A stretch of DNA of 64,000 nucleotides from Methanocatella intestini (GTDB lineage: Archaea; Methanobacteriota; Methanobacteria; Methanobacteriales; Methanobacteriaceae). This document shows, in pieces, positions 26,751 through 36,512 of the stretch. Every line of letters begins with the position of its first letter. The stretch's first letter is position 1. Where the stretch lies: NCBI RefSeq assembly GCF_002252585.1, contig NZ_NQLD01000006.1, one strand, 5' to 3'. The notes under the pieces were generated by a model. It did not search any database, was not told the origin of the DNA, and saw only the letters and a program-made list of their open reading frames with translations. Both the position numbers and the translations under genes were made by a program.

Positions 26751-27707
26751 TTGAGAACAGTTAATGTAGGAGTTATTGGAGTAGGTGCAATGGGATACAA
26801 CCATGCACGTGTATATTATAAATTAGAAGAAGCTAATTTAGTTGCTGTTAGTGATGTAAGTGAAAGAACATTAAATAAAGTAGCTAAAAAATATGATGCA
26901 AAAGGTTTCACTGATTATGAAGACTTACTCAAAGATCCTGAAATAGAAGTAGTTAGTGTATGTGTTCCAACTACCTTCCACCATGATGTTGTAATGGAAG
27001 CTATTAAATATGGAAAACATGTATTAGTTGAAAAACCAATAGCTTTTACCCTAAAAGAAGCAGAAGACATGATTTCTGCTGCAAAAGAAGCTGGAGTTAT
27101 TTTAGCAACTGGACATGTGGAAAGATTCAATCCAGCTGTTCAAAAAGCTAAAGAACTCATTGACAATGATGTTATTGGAGATATTGTATCTGCATCTGCA
27201 AAAAGAGTAGGCCCATTCCCTCCAAGAATAAAAGATGTTGGAGTAACTATCGATTTAGCTATTCATGATTTAGATGTAATGAATTATTTATTTGATGAAG
27301 AGGTCATTCAAGTTTACGGTACTATGAATAGTATCTTAGAAAAATGTGAATTTGAAGACCATGCAGAAATCATGATTAACTTTAAAAATGAATCTACAGG
27401 AATTCTCGAAGTAAACTGGTTAACTCCATACAAAAGGAGACAAATTGAAATTACTGGAACTGACGGAATCATTTCAGTAGACTATATCGAACAAAGTATT
27501 GACGTATATGGTAAATTTGCTCAAGATATTGATATTAAACATGAAGAACCATTGAAAGAAGAATTAAGATCATTTTTAACTTCAGTTGTTAATGAAACTG
27601 AACCTGAAATTACTGGTGAAGATGGTCTTAAAGCACTTAAAATGGTAATAGCTGCTACTAAATCCTCAAAAGAACATAGGCCTATTAGCTTTAATGAACT
27701 TGAATAG
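26751..27707 (+). CDS. Gfo/Idh/MocA-family oxidoreductase
   Basis: A 318-residue NAD(P)-dependent dehydrogenase. The Rossmann motif VGVIGVGAMGYNHARVY is followed by the family EKP motif (HVLVEKPIAF) and a GHVERFNPAVQKA segment. The C-terminal alpha/beta domain includes DLAIHDLDVMNYLF, with the His/Asp pair used in catalysis. Family members oxidise sugars, nucleotide sugars or inositols; some archaeal relatives act on UDP-N-acetylglucosamine, but the substrate cannot be fixed here. The start is TTG with a strong GGAGGA site. It is co-directional with hemC and the GfcR-like gene and directly abuts the latter. Confidence 0.88.
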   Translation: MRTVNVGVIGVGAMGYNHARVYYKLEEANLVAVSDVSERTLNKVAKKYDAKGFTDYEDLLKDPEIEVVSVCVPTTFHHDVVMEAIKYGKHVLVEKPIAFTLKEAEDMISAAKEAGVILATGHVERFNPAVQKAKELIDNDVIGDIVSASAKRVGPFPPRIKDVGVTIDLAIHDLDVMNYLFDEEVIQVYGTMNSILEKCEFEDHAEIMINFKNESTGILEVNWLTPYKRRQIEITGTDGIISVDYIEQSIDVYGKFAQDIDIKHEEPLKEELRSFLTSVVNETEPEITGEDGLKALKMVIAATKSSKEHRPISFNELE

Positions 27708-27716
27708 GTGGTTTTG

Positions 27717-28322
27717 ATGAAAGAAAAATTAATTAAAAAAGCTCAAGAGCTTAGACAACATGGTTTTACAACTGGAGAGATAGCTGACGAACTTAATGTG
27801 AGTATGGACACAGCCAGATGGTTAACTCTTCAAAAACCTGCTGAAGAAAAACCAGAAGCTCCTGTTGACTTTTTTATAAATTGGAAAAGCTTAGGTGGAA
27901 ATTCAACTCGTTTAAGATATGTTTCAGGAGCTTTAAGTGACATGGCATTATCACATGGAGAAGCTGAAGTAATACTTGGAATAGCTGTTAGCGGAGTGCC
28001 ATTTGCAACTATGATGGCTGACTTTTTAGAAGATATGAGTGAAGTTGAAACCTCACTTGCAGTATACCACCCACACAAACACAGAAAAGAAAAAGATGAC
28101 GGTGAAGGAGCTATAAGTACAAACTTCGGATCTGTTGAAGGTAAAAAAGTTGTAATTGTTGATGATGTTATAACTAGTGGTAAAACTGTAAAAGAAGTTA
28201 TTCATGCAGTAAAAGATCATGGTGGAGAACCAATAGCTGTTACTGTACTAATTGATAAATCAGGACTTTCTGAAATTGAAGAAGTGCCTATTGAATCTTT
28301 AATTAAAGTAGGTAGATTATAA
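27717..28322 (+). CDS. gfcR: GfcR-like regulator (HTH plus phosphoribosyltransferase domain)
   Basis: About 201 residues. An N-terminal helix-turn-helix (HGFTTGEIADELNVSMDTAR) precedes a type I phosphoribosyltransferase domain with the PRPP loop KVVIVDDVITSGKT. Archaeal proteins of this build were long called orotate phosphoribosyltransferase-like; in haloarchaea the homologue GfcR regulates glycolysis and gluconeogenesis genes. A GTG at 27708 gives three more codons, but AGGTGG at 27706-27711 is an ideal ribosome-binding site for the ATG at 27717, which I prefer. It directly follows the oxidoreductase gene. Confidence 0.85.
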   Translation: MKEKLIKKAQELRQHGFTTGEIADELNVSMDTARWLTLQKPAEEKPEAPVDFFINWKSLGGNSTRLRYVSGALSDMALSHGEAEVILGIAVSGVPFATMMADFLEDMSEVETSLAVYHPHKHRKEKDDGEGAISTNFGSVEGKKVVIVDDVITSGKTVKEVIHAVKDHGGEPIAVTVLIDKSGLSEIEEVPIESLIKVGRL

Positions 28323-28360
28323 ACCTACATTTTTACTATTTTTTATAAAAAAAGAAAAAG

Positions 28361-28379
28361 AATAGTCAAAAAGACTATT
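28361..28379. terminator. Hairpin between convergent gfcR-like and adhesin-like genes
   Basis: AATAGTC and GACTATT form a perfect 7-base stem around AAAAA, between two converging stop codons. T-rich runs lie on the downstream side for the minus strand. Probably bidirectional. Confidence 0.5.
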
Positions 28380-28390
28380 TAAATTTTAAA

Positions 28391-30706
28391 TTATTCTTCG
28401 TTTAATTTTCTGCGTTTATATCCAACAAATATTAAGAATGCAACAATTATAATCAATATAATAGAAGCGACAATAGTATTTGAATTATCCTTTATTATAT
28501 TCTTATCAATCTCATATGCTTTTTTGTTTGAAGATTGTCCGTTGTCTTCACCTACAGAACTTCCAGTACTTTTTGCATTTGATCCAGAAGAGGATTTAGT
28601 GCTACTTGCTGGAGATGGATTTCCTTCAAGACTTGGACTATCACTAGATGAAGTACTTGTATTTGTACGTACAGTACCACTATATGAGTTAGATCTTGAA
28701 TCTCCACTATCTGTATTTGAAGTCAGGAAATTAATCAAAGCATTAAGCAAGCTTAAACCTAATTTGTTAGAATCTTTATCTGTACTACTAGTACCATTAG
28801 AAGGATTTTTTGAATTGCCATCATCACCGGACAAATCAGGAACATCTGTATAACCAGAATCACCATCAGGTCTGTCCGGAATATTTGAAGTTTCTTTATC
28901 AGTATCCTCATCAGGGGTTACAATAACACTACTTCCATCACCAGGTTTAGGAAGTAAAGGATTCCTATTAGGGAAACTAGGGAACCATGGTTTTATTTTT
29001 GAACCATCAACTTTATTTGTCAAATTGTTCACATTAGTAGGGCTCGTATAATTAAATTCAAAACCACCATCAACATGATTGTAAATTTCCGCATAATAAT
29101 CAAATGCATTAACTACACGATTATTATAATAGGAGGTATTATAAAATTCACCTTTCGTATTGAATGCATCATAACTAGCTTTCGCATCTTTTCTAGTAGA
29201 TATTAATAAATTATCAACAATAACCGAATTTACAGCACTTATTAGCGAAATTGCATATTTTGCTTCACTAGTAACTGTATTATTTTTAATTATAAAAGTA
29301 TGGTTACCTTTAGTTGATTGAGAATAACTGATACCATAAATATTATCATTATCCTTAACTTCTGCAACACTATGAACTTCAATTGTATTATTAACAATAG
29401 TATCATTAGAATCTTGAGCTTCTATACCTGCAACAAGTGCCCAACTATGATTACCTGCCAATCCAGTAATATTAATCTTATTATTTGCAATATACAACTG
29501 AGTATCACCATAATAATTTTGTGAATAAATTCCTATATTTGGCCCATTAGATACTGAATATAAATCATTATTAGTTATATTAATTCTCTTAGAAGGTCCA
29601 GTAATTTGTATAGGGTATGCAGTACCAGCAGCTAACATCCCACCAGTTGTTAAAATAGCTATATTATTAGAATCTAATGTCAAACTATTTACACGCCATA
29701 CATCAATACCATAAAGGTAATTATTAAGACCTGGGAAAGTTACGAAATCTTCCATATACAAAGTGTTATTTTTAATAAGACAATTATTTGAATCAGCAAT
29801 GATTATGCCATCTAATGTAGGAAAAGAACTTCCTGGTCTTTTATTAACAATACTTGCAACAATATTCCCAATAAATGTTAAATTATTACTATACTCAATA
29901 CCTACACTTGCTACAAAATCAGAGTCTAAAGTAGCTCCAACTGCACCAAAATTAACATCCCTCAATGGAAGTTGAGTATAAATGCTATTATTTGCAATTA
30001 ATGCATTAGGACAATTACTTAATTTTAAAGCATAACAATAGGTATTTGTCTTATAATTATGACCTTCAAAATTAATTGTACAGTTAATAACTTGTAAACC
30101 ACTAATTGGAGCGATTCTTCTTCCAACTGCAGAAATACCATAACCTTCAGTATCGCGAGGAACAGTATAATTTATAACACAATTACGTATACAGGTATTA
30201 TCAGCCAATGTAAGAATTGAAGCACCGTCAGCATCTTTAAAATCAAATTCATTAATTAATGTGAAATTAGTTAATGTAACATCTTTACCATTAATCAAAA
30301 ATGCAATATTTGTCAAGGTAAAATTATTACCTACAACAGTTACATTATTTGCTTTAATTTTTAAAAGACCTAAATTATCAAAGTTTTGAGTTAATACAAA
30401 TTTAGTATTAGAATGCTCAACTCCCAAAGTACCATTAACAAAATACTCATCAATGTTAAATATAGTCAAATTAACCACATCTGAATTATTATTATCACCA
30501 GTTTCCGGATCATCAGGAGTAACAGGAATATCTGGAATATCCGGCACATCTGGAATATCCGGTGCATCACCAACAGTCATATTAGTTACAGTAGTATTTT
30601 CACTTAATGTTGATAAATCATTTGCAGAAACGCATCCCATAATCACGAAAAATAACATTAACAAAGACGTAATAATTATTTTTCGACTTAATTTAATCTT
30701 TTTCAC
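28391..30706 (-). CDS. Adhesin-like surface protein with beta-helix repeats and C-terminal membrane anchor
   Basis: A 771-residue secreted protein. A signal peptide (hydrophobic TSLLMLFFVIMG, likely cleaved after VSA) is followed by an acidic proline-rich linker built from PDIPD-type repeats. Residues 90-560 contain many short right-handed beta-helix repeats (ITNNDLYS, IANNKINI, IKNNTVTS patterns). A Ser/Thr/Asp-rich stalk spans about 600-735, and the C-terminal helix SIILIIIVAFLIFVGY is followed by basic KRRKLNEE. This is an anchored wall-spanning adhesin-like protein of the kind abundant in gut Methanobrevibacter. The reading starts with a GTG lying inside the GGAGGTG ribosome-binding site, so the true start may be slightly downstream, possibly non-AUG. 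Confidence 0.85.
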   Translation of the reverse strand: MKKIKLSRKIIITSLLMLFFVIMGCVSANDLSTLSENTTVTNMTVGDAPDIPDVPDIPDIPVTPDDPETGDNNNSDVVNLTIFNIDEYFVNGTLGVEHSNTKFVLTQNFDNLGLLKIKANNVTVVGNNFTLTNIAFLINGKDVTLTNFTLINEFDFKDADGASILTLADNTCIRNCVINYTVPRDTEGYGISAVGRRIAPISGLQVINCTINFEGHNYKTNTYCYALKLSNCPNALIANNSIYTQLPLRDVNFGAVGATLDSDFVASVGIEYSNNLTFIGNIVASIVNKRPGSSFPTLDGIIIADSNNCLIKNNTLYMEDFVTFPGLNNYLYGIDVWRVNSLTLDSNNIAILTTGGMLAAGTAYPIQITGPSKRINITNNDLYSVSNGPNIGIYSQNYYGDTQLYIANNKINITGLAGNHSWALVAGIEAQDSNDTIVNNTIEVHSVAEVKDNDNIYGISYSQSTKGNHTFIIKNNTVTSEAKYAISLISAVNSVIVDNLLISTRKDAKASYDAFNTKGEFYNTSYYNNRVVNAFDYYAEIYNHVDGGFEFNYTSPTNVNNLTNKVDGSKIKPWFPSFPNRNPLLPKPGDGSSVIVTPDEDTDKETSNIPDRPDGDSGYTDVPDLSGDDGNSKNPSNGTSSTDKDSNKLGLSLLNALINFLTSNTDSGDSRSNSYSGTVRTNTSTSSSDSPSLEGNPSPASSTKSSSGSNAKSTGSSVGEDNGQSSNKKAYEIDKNIIKDNSNTIVASIILIIIVAFLIFVGYKRRKLNEE

Positions 30707-30845
30707 CTCCTTTTAGTTTTAATAAAATCTTTTAAAACTAAAATAAGCCATCTCATAAGATTAAAAAAAACTTATTTAAAGTTCAAACTAAAAGACAATT
30801 AAGTATATGTAAAAAATAGTTTATATATTTATCTAAAAAAAATTC

Positions 30846-30875
30846 AAAAAGAGATTAATTAAATAACCTCTTTTT
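30846..30875 (-). terminator. Terminator-like hairpin after the large adhesin-like gene
   Basis: AAAAAGAG (30846-30853) pairs with CTCTTTTT (30868-30875) immediately beyond the stop codon on the minus strand. Confidence 0.4.
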
Positions 30876-33800
30876 TTAAGATATTTTTATAGTATTCCCT
30901 GTTTGGAAATCATTCCAGTAGGAAGTTATAATGTATTCACCAGCCATCAGTCTGATTCCTAATTTGGCAATACCGTTATTGTCTGTGAGTTTGTGGTAAA
31001 ATACTCCATTTACATTAAATGATACATTTTGGTTAGCTAGTGGATTGCCTTGACCATCTAATGTTTGTGCAGTGAAGTTGCTTCCGTCCAGGTATTTCAT
31101 GTTTAAGTTTTTAGTAATTAATGTCGGCAATACATTGACTTTGTTTCCTATACTTAATCCGTCAACCATTGTGGTTATAATGTATTCTCCAGGTCTTAAA
31201 GAAATTCCTAAGCTTGCAACACCATTGTTATCAGTTTTTTTAGTGTAGAAAACACCGTTGATGTTAAAAGTTACTTCCTTGTTTGCAGCTAAAGATCCGT
31301 CCTTGTTGTAGATGGTTGTCTGGAATCTGGAAGCATTCAAATAGTATTTAGTTAAATCATTTTGAACAATCAGTGATTTTACAGTAATATTATTACCTGA
31401 CTGCTCACCAGTAACCAGATTTATTGCCGTTATAACATATTTGCCCGGATTTAAGTTAATACCCATCATAGCTATTCCTTTATCATTGGTGGTTTTAGTG
31501 TAAAAGACACCATTGATATTAAACTGAACATCTTTGTTTTTAAGAGGATTTCCCTGTGAATCAGTAAATATAGCATAATACTGAGTGTCGTTTCTAAACA
31601 TTTTAACAACATCCAATCCTTTAACTGTCGGTTCAATAGTAACTTTCGCCTGCTTGGTTATCGGAGTATAATCTGCTGTTCCTTTAAATTTAACAACAAC
31701 AGAATATATTCCGCTGTCCAAGCTCAGCCCTAAACTTACAACACCTTTTTCATCTGTTGTTTTAGTATAGGTTTTCCCGTTAATTGTTATTTCAATTGCA
31801 GCATCTCTTATAGGATTTCCCTGTTTATCAGTTAAAGTAGCTATAAATCTTGTACCGTCATGATAAATCATTTTAACATCAGGAGCATTTAAAATAACAT
31901 TATACTCAACAGCTTTAACCTCAAAAACACCACTATCTATAGCTCTGGAAATTTTATCAGTTCCTTTATATGTTGCAGAATATGTGTACCTGCCCTCCGG
32001 AAGCTTATCAATACTTCTCATACCAGTTCCATTAACTACAACAATTTTATAAAATTCATTGTTAACTTCCAAAGTTACATTACCTGTAATTAGTTGACCG
32101 TCTTCTGTTTTAAGAGTTGCACTAAATACAATGTCATCTTCACCTACTTCAACAGTTACTTTTAAAATACTTGTGGTTTGGTTTAATGAAATAACCTTAC
32201 TTGTATTTGAACTTAAATAGTTATTATCTCCATTATAAGTAGCTACAACTACATATGAACCGCTGTCTAACGGTGAGATATACCATGATGCATTACCTCC
32301 AACAATAGTTTTATTTCTTGGTGAATATAATCCCAATATTCTAAAAGTAACATTACCTGTTGCATCATCATTTACAACAGCCCAAATTCTAATATTTTTA
32401 TCAAATACTATTTCACTGGTGACAATTTCAATATGGGAACTAGCTTTATTTATATTAAATGATTTTTCATCAGATGACTTTGAATAAACAGAATTTCCCA
32501 AATAATCTGCTTTAACACTATAAGTTCCAGCATTTAATTTATCGAAAACAGCTACTGCTTTACCATTTATAATTTCAACTGTTTTAGTTAAATTTCCAAT
32601 GATGAAAGTAACATTACCAGTTGCTCCAGAAGTTACACTAGCCATTACAGTTATATTTTCACCATAAACAGTGTTATTTACCTCAATGACAGTTTTTGAA
32701 AGTGAATTCTTAATACTGAATGTTATGTCCGCAGTATTGTTGTTGTAATTATTGTCTCCAGAATATATCACTTTTAAACTATGATTTCCTAAAGATAAAT
32801 CAGAGATTGTAACTGTAGCTATTCCATTATTAAGTGTTTTTATATATTTTATTCCATCTACAATAAATGTAACTTCACCTGTTGCATCATTTGGAAGAGT
32901 TAATGTGATTACTTCATCTTGTCCTGCAAGAACATCCTTAATATCCACATTTAAGTTTGGAGTAGTTTTAGATACTGTAAATGAAGTTGTTTTTGATAGT
33001 TTAGAATTATATATAGCTTCTACAATATAAGTGCCCAATTTTAATCCACCAAAGCTATAACTAGCATTTCCAGAGATTACCTCAACAGTTTTATTTAAAT
33101 GATTTTTAATTATAAATGTGATAGTTCCATTAATTAAAGCATTGAAATTAGCCTTAATAACTGCATTTTCACCATATTCAATGTTATCTACAGTCAAATT
33201 AAAATCAAGAGGTTTAACTGTAATATTATTGTATATTTTTGTATAGTCATAGGTAGCAGATATTGTGTAATTTCCAGAAGTTAAATTAAGAGGAAGTGAA
33301 GCTTTACCGACATTATTTGTAATTACATTGTATTTTTCACCATTAACTTCAATTACAACAACCACATAAGTAAATGGATTGCCCTCCAAGTCAGTTACTT
33401 TAACTGTGTATTTAGATCCATCCCCTTCAACCATTATAATATCTTCACCAGTTAAAATACATTTATCAGTTATATTTATCGTTGTATTCCATGATGCTTC
33501 ATCATAATAGTCATTTCCAGGATAGTATACATAAATGTAATTAGTTCCTTTTGTAAAGTTAACAGAAATATTAGCTATTCCATTAACTAATTTTGCTTGA
33601 TAAAATACATTGTTTACATAAACTCCAATAAGTCCAGTACAATTTTTAGGATTTGTTTTTATATTAACAATACCTGTAAGATTATCATTTTGAACAACAT
33701 CAACAGTTAAATTACAACTTTCCTTTAAAACGAAAAATGAAGTTGATGCAGTTGAATTAGCATATTTATTATCTCCCGGATAAATAACAGTCACATTATA

Positions 33801-36095
33801 TTTTCCGCCAGCCAGATCATGTAACGTTACATTAGTTATTTCATCCTTTAAAAATATTTTACTTTCAACACCATTTATAACAAGTATTGCTTCCCCCCTA
33901 ACATCTTCAGGACTTATTTTAATAGTTATTGTTACATTTTCACCTACCTTAACATCACTAGCATTAACAGTTAAATTTGTTTCATATTTATTTACTTTCA
34001 ATAATGCACTGGCTGAAGTCATTTCGTAAAGTTGCTCATCAAGTTCACCACCCCATGTTTCAACTGTAATGTTATACACTCCAGCCCCACCATAATTTTT
34101 AATTGTAACTGAAGTATTTTCCTTATTTATGACAATCATCTGTACACGTTTACCATTAATACTTAAATATGCCATAATTTGAATTTCTTTAGGAGATGCA
34201 TGTATATTCATTTTTGCTATTTCTCCAACTTTAATTTCAGGAATTGAAAGGTTCAAATAAATAGGACATTTATTTACAGTGATATTTTTATAAGCAAATG
34301 CTCTAAAATATTCATTATCCCCCATATAAGCAATATTTAATGTATGGTTTCCGGCAAGCAAATTAGGTATGTTGAAAGTTGCTTTACCATTAACTAATCT
34401 TTCAGTGTATGTTTTTCCACCAATAATAATTGAAACATTTCCTCCAGGCAGAAGTGAACCTATACCACTTACAGTTACATTAACAACAAGATTTTCAGTA
34501 TAATAAATATCATTAACACTTACAGTCATATTTGATACAAGTTTACCTACATCAACCAATACTTTCTGAGTAAAATCCCCTAAACTAATTGAAACATCAT
34601 AGCTTCCTTTCTTTTGAGTCCAATTATAGTTAATAGTAGCACTTCCACCAAATAGTGTTTTTGTTATTGTTTGTGGAGTTCCATTAACCCAAGTATTAAA
34701 TGAAACATCAAAAACAGGGAATAAATTAATATTAATAGGTTTTCCACTACTGGATTTCCAAATAGCTGAAATATCAGTTGATCCATTTATATCAAGAGCA
34801 CTATATTCGGGAGATCCAACTAACATTAACCATGACTCCACTTTATTAACATTAGACTTATTAACTGGCTTTTCATTAGATCCCCACCAATTATTATCCA
34901 AATAAATGTTTTTACCACCATCTGCAAAGAAATCAGAATAACTTTCAGGTAATGCTTTGTTATTTAAAAATGCAGAGTAACTTATATCTATTTCCCCGAC
35001 ATTGTAAATATTGACAGTACCTTTATAAACCGGAATAGAGCTGTCTTTTACTCCACCATTATTTGTAAAAATACACCCAATAGCTTTTAAATTACCTTCA
35101 TTATAAACAACGCCAAAAAGAGTATTAAATAAAGCTCTAGTTACAAAAGAATCTTTAATAGTGGAATTTACCATAGTACAATTTCCAGAATTATAAAGAA
35201 CTGCTCCTTTAACTTGTTGATCAGTTCTACTATCAGACATTACAACCCTAGTTAATGTTAAATTACCATCATTAGAAATTGACCCACCAAATCCAAAATC
35301 TCCAATATGTGAACCTTTAAATGTAGAATCAAATATTTTTAAAGAACCATTATTATAAACATCACTTCCATGAGCATAATTCGGTGCATCAGAAGTCATT
35401 GAATTGCCAGAAAATCTGGAATTAATAATAGTCATATTACCTAGATTACTAATGGCTCCACCATAATTTGACTTACCTGTAGATTCTATATGCCCCATAC
35501 GATTATTGTTAAATGTACAATTGTTAATAAAAACTGTTGCTTTTTTAACGTCCAATACTGCACCATATATGCTTTTTTTATCCTGAAGATAATCCAGCTT
35601 TTTAAATGCATTAATAAAAGTTATATTGCTAATGCTAACAGTTACACCATCAGAAATCGTGAAAAAATAGTTTTTATTCAATCCATCAAATACCGTGTTA
35701 GTAGAACCTACAATATTTACAGACTTATCTATCTTAATTTTTGAATTATCTGAACCCTTATATGTTCCATTATCAATGTAAATAGTAGTATTATCCTTAG
35801 CTAAAAACATAGCCCAATCTAATGAATTAGTAGCACTGCTCCAAGAAGTAGCATCAGCATAACTACTGCCTTTTACACTAACATAAAGAGAATTGCCATT
35901 ATTTTCTTCACTAATTATTGGATTATTATTCTCACCAATAATCAGATTATTATCATCAATTACAGGATTATCCTGTAAATTCCCAATTGTTTCATTAGTT
36001 AAATCTGTAGCACTAACACTGGCAAAACTTAGCATACTACATAAGATTAACATTAACATAACAATTAACAATCTACCATGTTTCAATCTTTTCAA
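30876..36095 (-). CDS. Large adhesin-like protein with beta-helix head and Ig-like repeats
   Basis: A 1739-residue secreted protein. Signal peptide LLIVMLMLILCSMLSFASVSA is followed by a pectate-lyase-like beta-helix region (about residues 50-410, rich in NCTFNNN and VVYNEGN patterns). From about 510 to 1400 there are at least nine Ig-like (Big_3-type) repeats recognisable by YxGDNxYxxxT motifs (for example VIYSGDNNYNNNT, ATYNGDNNYLSSNT). The last 330 residues form four tandem repeats. There is no C-terminal membrane helix, so attachment must be through wall binding. The start is TTG; the TTG at 36095 lies one base from GGAGG, while a second in-frame TTG at 36086 is better spaced. A TATA-like palindrome lies upstream. 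Confidence 0.85.
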   Translation of the reverse strand: MKRLKHGRLLIVMLMLILCSMLSFASVSATDLTNETIGNLQDNPVIDDNNLIIGENNNPIISEENNGNSLYVSVKGSSYADATSWSSATNSLDWAMFLAKDNTTIYIDNGTYKGSDNSKIKIDKSVNIVGSTNTVFDGLNKNYFFTISDGVTVSISNITFINAFKKLDYLQDKKSIYGAVLDVKKATVFINNCTFNNNRMGHIESTGKSNYGGAISNLGNMTIINSRFSGNSMTSDAPNYAHGSDVYNNGSLKIFDSTFKGSHIGDFGFGGSISNDGNLTLTRVVMSDSRTDQQVKGAVLYNSGNCTMVNSTIKDSFVTRALFNTLFGVVYNEGNLKAIGCIFTNNGGVKDSSIPVYKGTVNIYNVGEIDISYSAFLNNKALPESYSDFFADGGKNIYLDNNWWGSNEKPVNKSNVNKVESWLMLVGSPEYSALDINGSTDISAIWKSSSGKPININLFPVFDVSFNTWVNGTPQTITKTLFGGSATINYNWTQKKGSYDVSISLGDFTQKVLVDVGKLVSNMTVSVNDIYYTENLVVNVTVSGIGSLLPGGNVSIIIGGKTYTERLVNGKATFNIPNLLAGNHTLNIAYMGDNEYFRAFAYKNITVNKCPIYLNLSIPEIKVGEIAKMNIHASPKEIQIMAYLSINGKRVQMIVINKENTSVTIKNYGGAGVYNITVETWGGELDEQLYEMTSASALLKVNKYETNLTVNASDVKVGENVTITIKISPEDVRGEAILVINGVESKIFLKDEITNVTLHDLAGGKYNVTVIYPGDNKYANSTASTSFFVLKESCNLTVDVVQNDNLTGIVNIKTNPKNCTGLIGVYVNNVFYQAKLVNGIANISVNFTKGTNYIYVYYPGNDYYDEASWNTTINITDKCILTGEDIIMVEGDGSKYTVKVTDLEGNPFTYVVVVIEVNGEKYNVITNNVGKASLPLNLTSGNYTISATYDYTKIYNNITVKPLDFNLTVDNIEYGENAVIKANFNALINGTITFIIKNHLNKTVEVISGNASYSFGGLKLGTYIVEAIYNSKLSKTTSFTVSKTTPNLNVDIKDVLAGQDEVITLTLPNDATGEVTFIVDGIKYIKTLNNGIATVTISDLSLGNHSLKVIYSGDNNYNNNTADITFSIKNSLSKTVIEVNNTVYGENITVMASVTSGATGNVTFIIGNLTKTVEIINGKAVAVFDKLNAGTYSVKADYLGNSVYSKSSDEKSFNINKASSHIEIVTSEIVFDKNIRIWAVVNDDATGNVTFRILGLYSPRNKTIVGGNASWYISPLDSGSYVVVATYNGDNNYLSSNTSKVISLNQTTSILKVTVEVGEDDIVFSATLKTEDGQLITGNVTLEVNNEFYKIVVVNGTGMRSIDKLPEGRYTYSATYKGTDKISRAIDSGVFEVKAVEYNVILNAPDVKMIYHDGTRFIATLTDKQGNPIRDAAIEITINGKTYTKTTDEKGVVSLGLSLDSGIYSVVVKFKGTADYTPITKQAKVTIEPTVKGLDVVKMFRNDTQYYAIFTDSQGNPLKNKDVQFNINGVFYTKTTNDKGIAMMGINLNPGKYVITAINLVTGEQSGNNITVKSLIVQNDLTKYYLNASRFQTTIYNKDGSLAANKEVTFNINGVFYTKKTDNNGVASLGISLRPGEYIITTMVDGLSIGNKVNVLPTLITKNLNMKYLDGSNFTAQTLDGQGNPLANQNVSFNVNGVFYHKLTDNNGIAKLGIRLMAGEYIITSYWNDFQTGNTIKIS
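30879..31880 (-). repeat. Four tandem C-terminal repeats of about 80 codons in the large adhesin-like protein
   Basis: Each unit contains an 'INGxxYxKxTDxxGxAxLGIxLxxGxYIIT' type core: GKTYTKTTDEKGVVSLG, GVFYTKTTNDKGIAMMG, GVFYTKKTDNNGVASLG and GVFYHKLTDNNGIAKLG. The last units are the most alike, suggesting recent internal duplication. A similar but more diverged unit occurs in mid-protein (GEKYNVITNNVGKASLP). Confidence 0.75.
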
Positions 36096-36512
36096 ACCTC
36101 CATTGAATCATAATTTATTTTATATTTTATAAAATATAATTGATTAATGATAATTAAAATTATCAAAAAATAAACAAACATCTAAAAAAATTACCATTAA
36201 CTAAACATTATATTCATTATATCAATATATTAAAGAATACAATTAAAGATTTAGTATAAAAATTATATAAAATTAACGATAAAAATCATGTTTAAGATTA
36301 AGCTTATTATTTTACCTGATTTTAACTAATTATTTTCCAATTTCAAGCTATAATCTTTTTAGATAATGATTTTAACATGATCCAATTTGTTTATATTGCT
36401 TGTTAAAAAATAGTTTTGATATATTTTCAACTGACAGAAATAAAAATTCACAATTTCTATTCTACAGCAACCAAATAGTGTTTTATAAAAAAAGAAAAAA
36501 ATAAGTAATGAT
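36096..36512. promoter_or_regulatory. Intergenic region upstream of the large adhesin-like gene, with TATA palindrome and operator candidate
   Basis: No gene is convincing here. The palindrome TATATTTTATAAAATATA (36121-36138) is a good archaeal TATA region for the minus-strand adhesin gene. Just upstream, GATAATT and AATTATC (36149-36164) form a 7-base inverted repeat with a 2-base centre, in position to act as an operator. GGAGG for the gene is at 36097-36101. The rest, up to the small secreted protein gene, is AT-rich and featureless. Confidence 0.5.
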
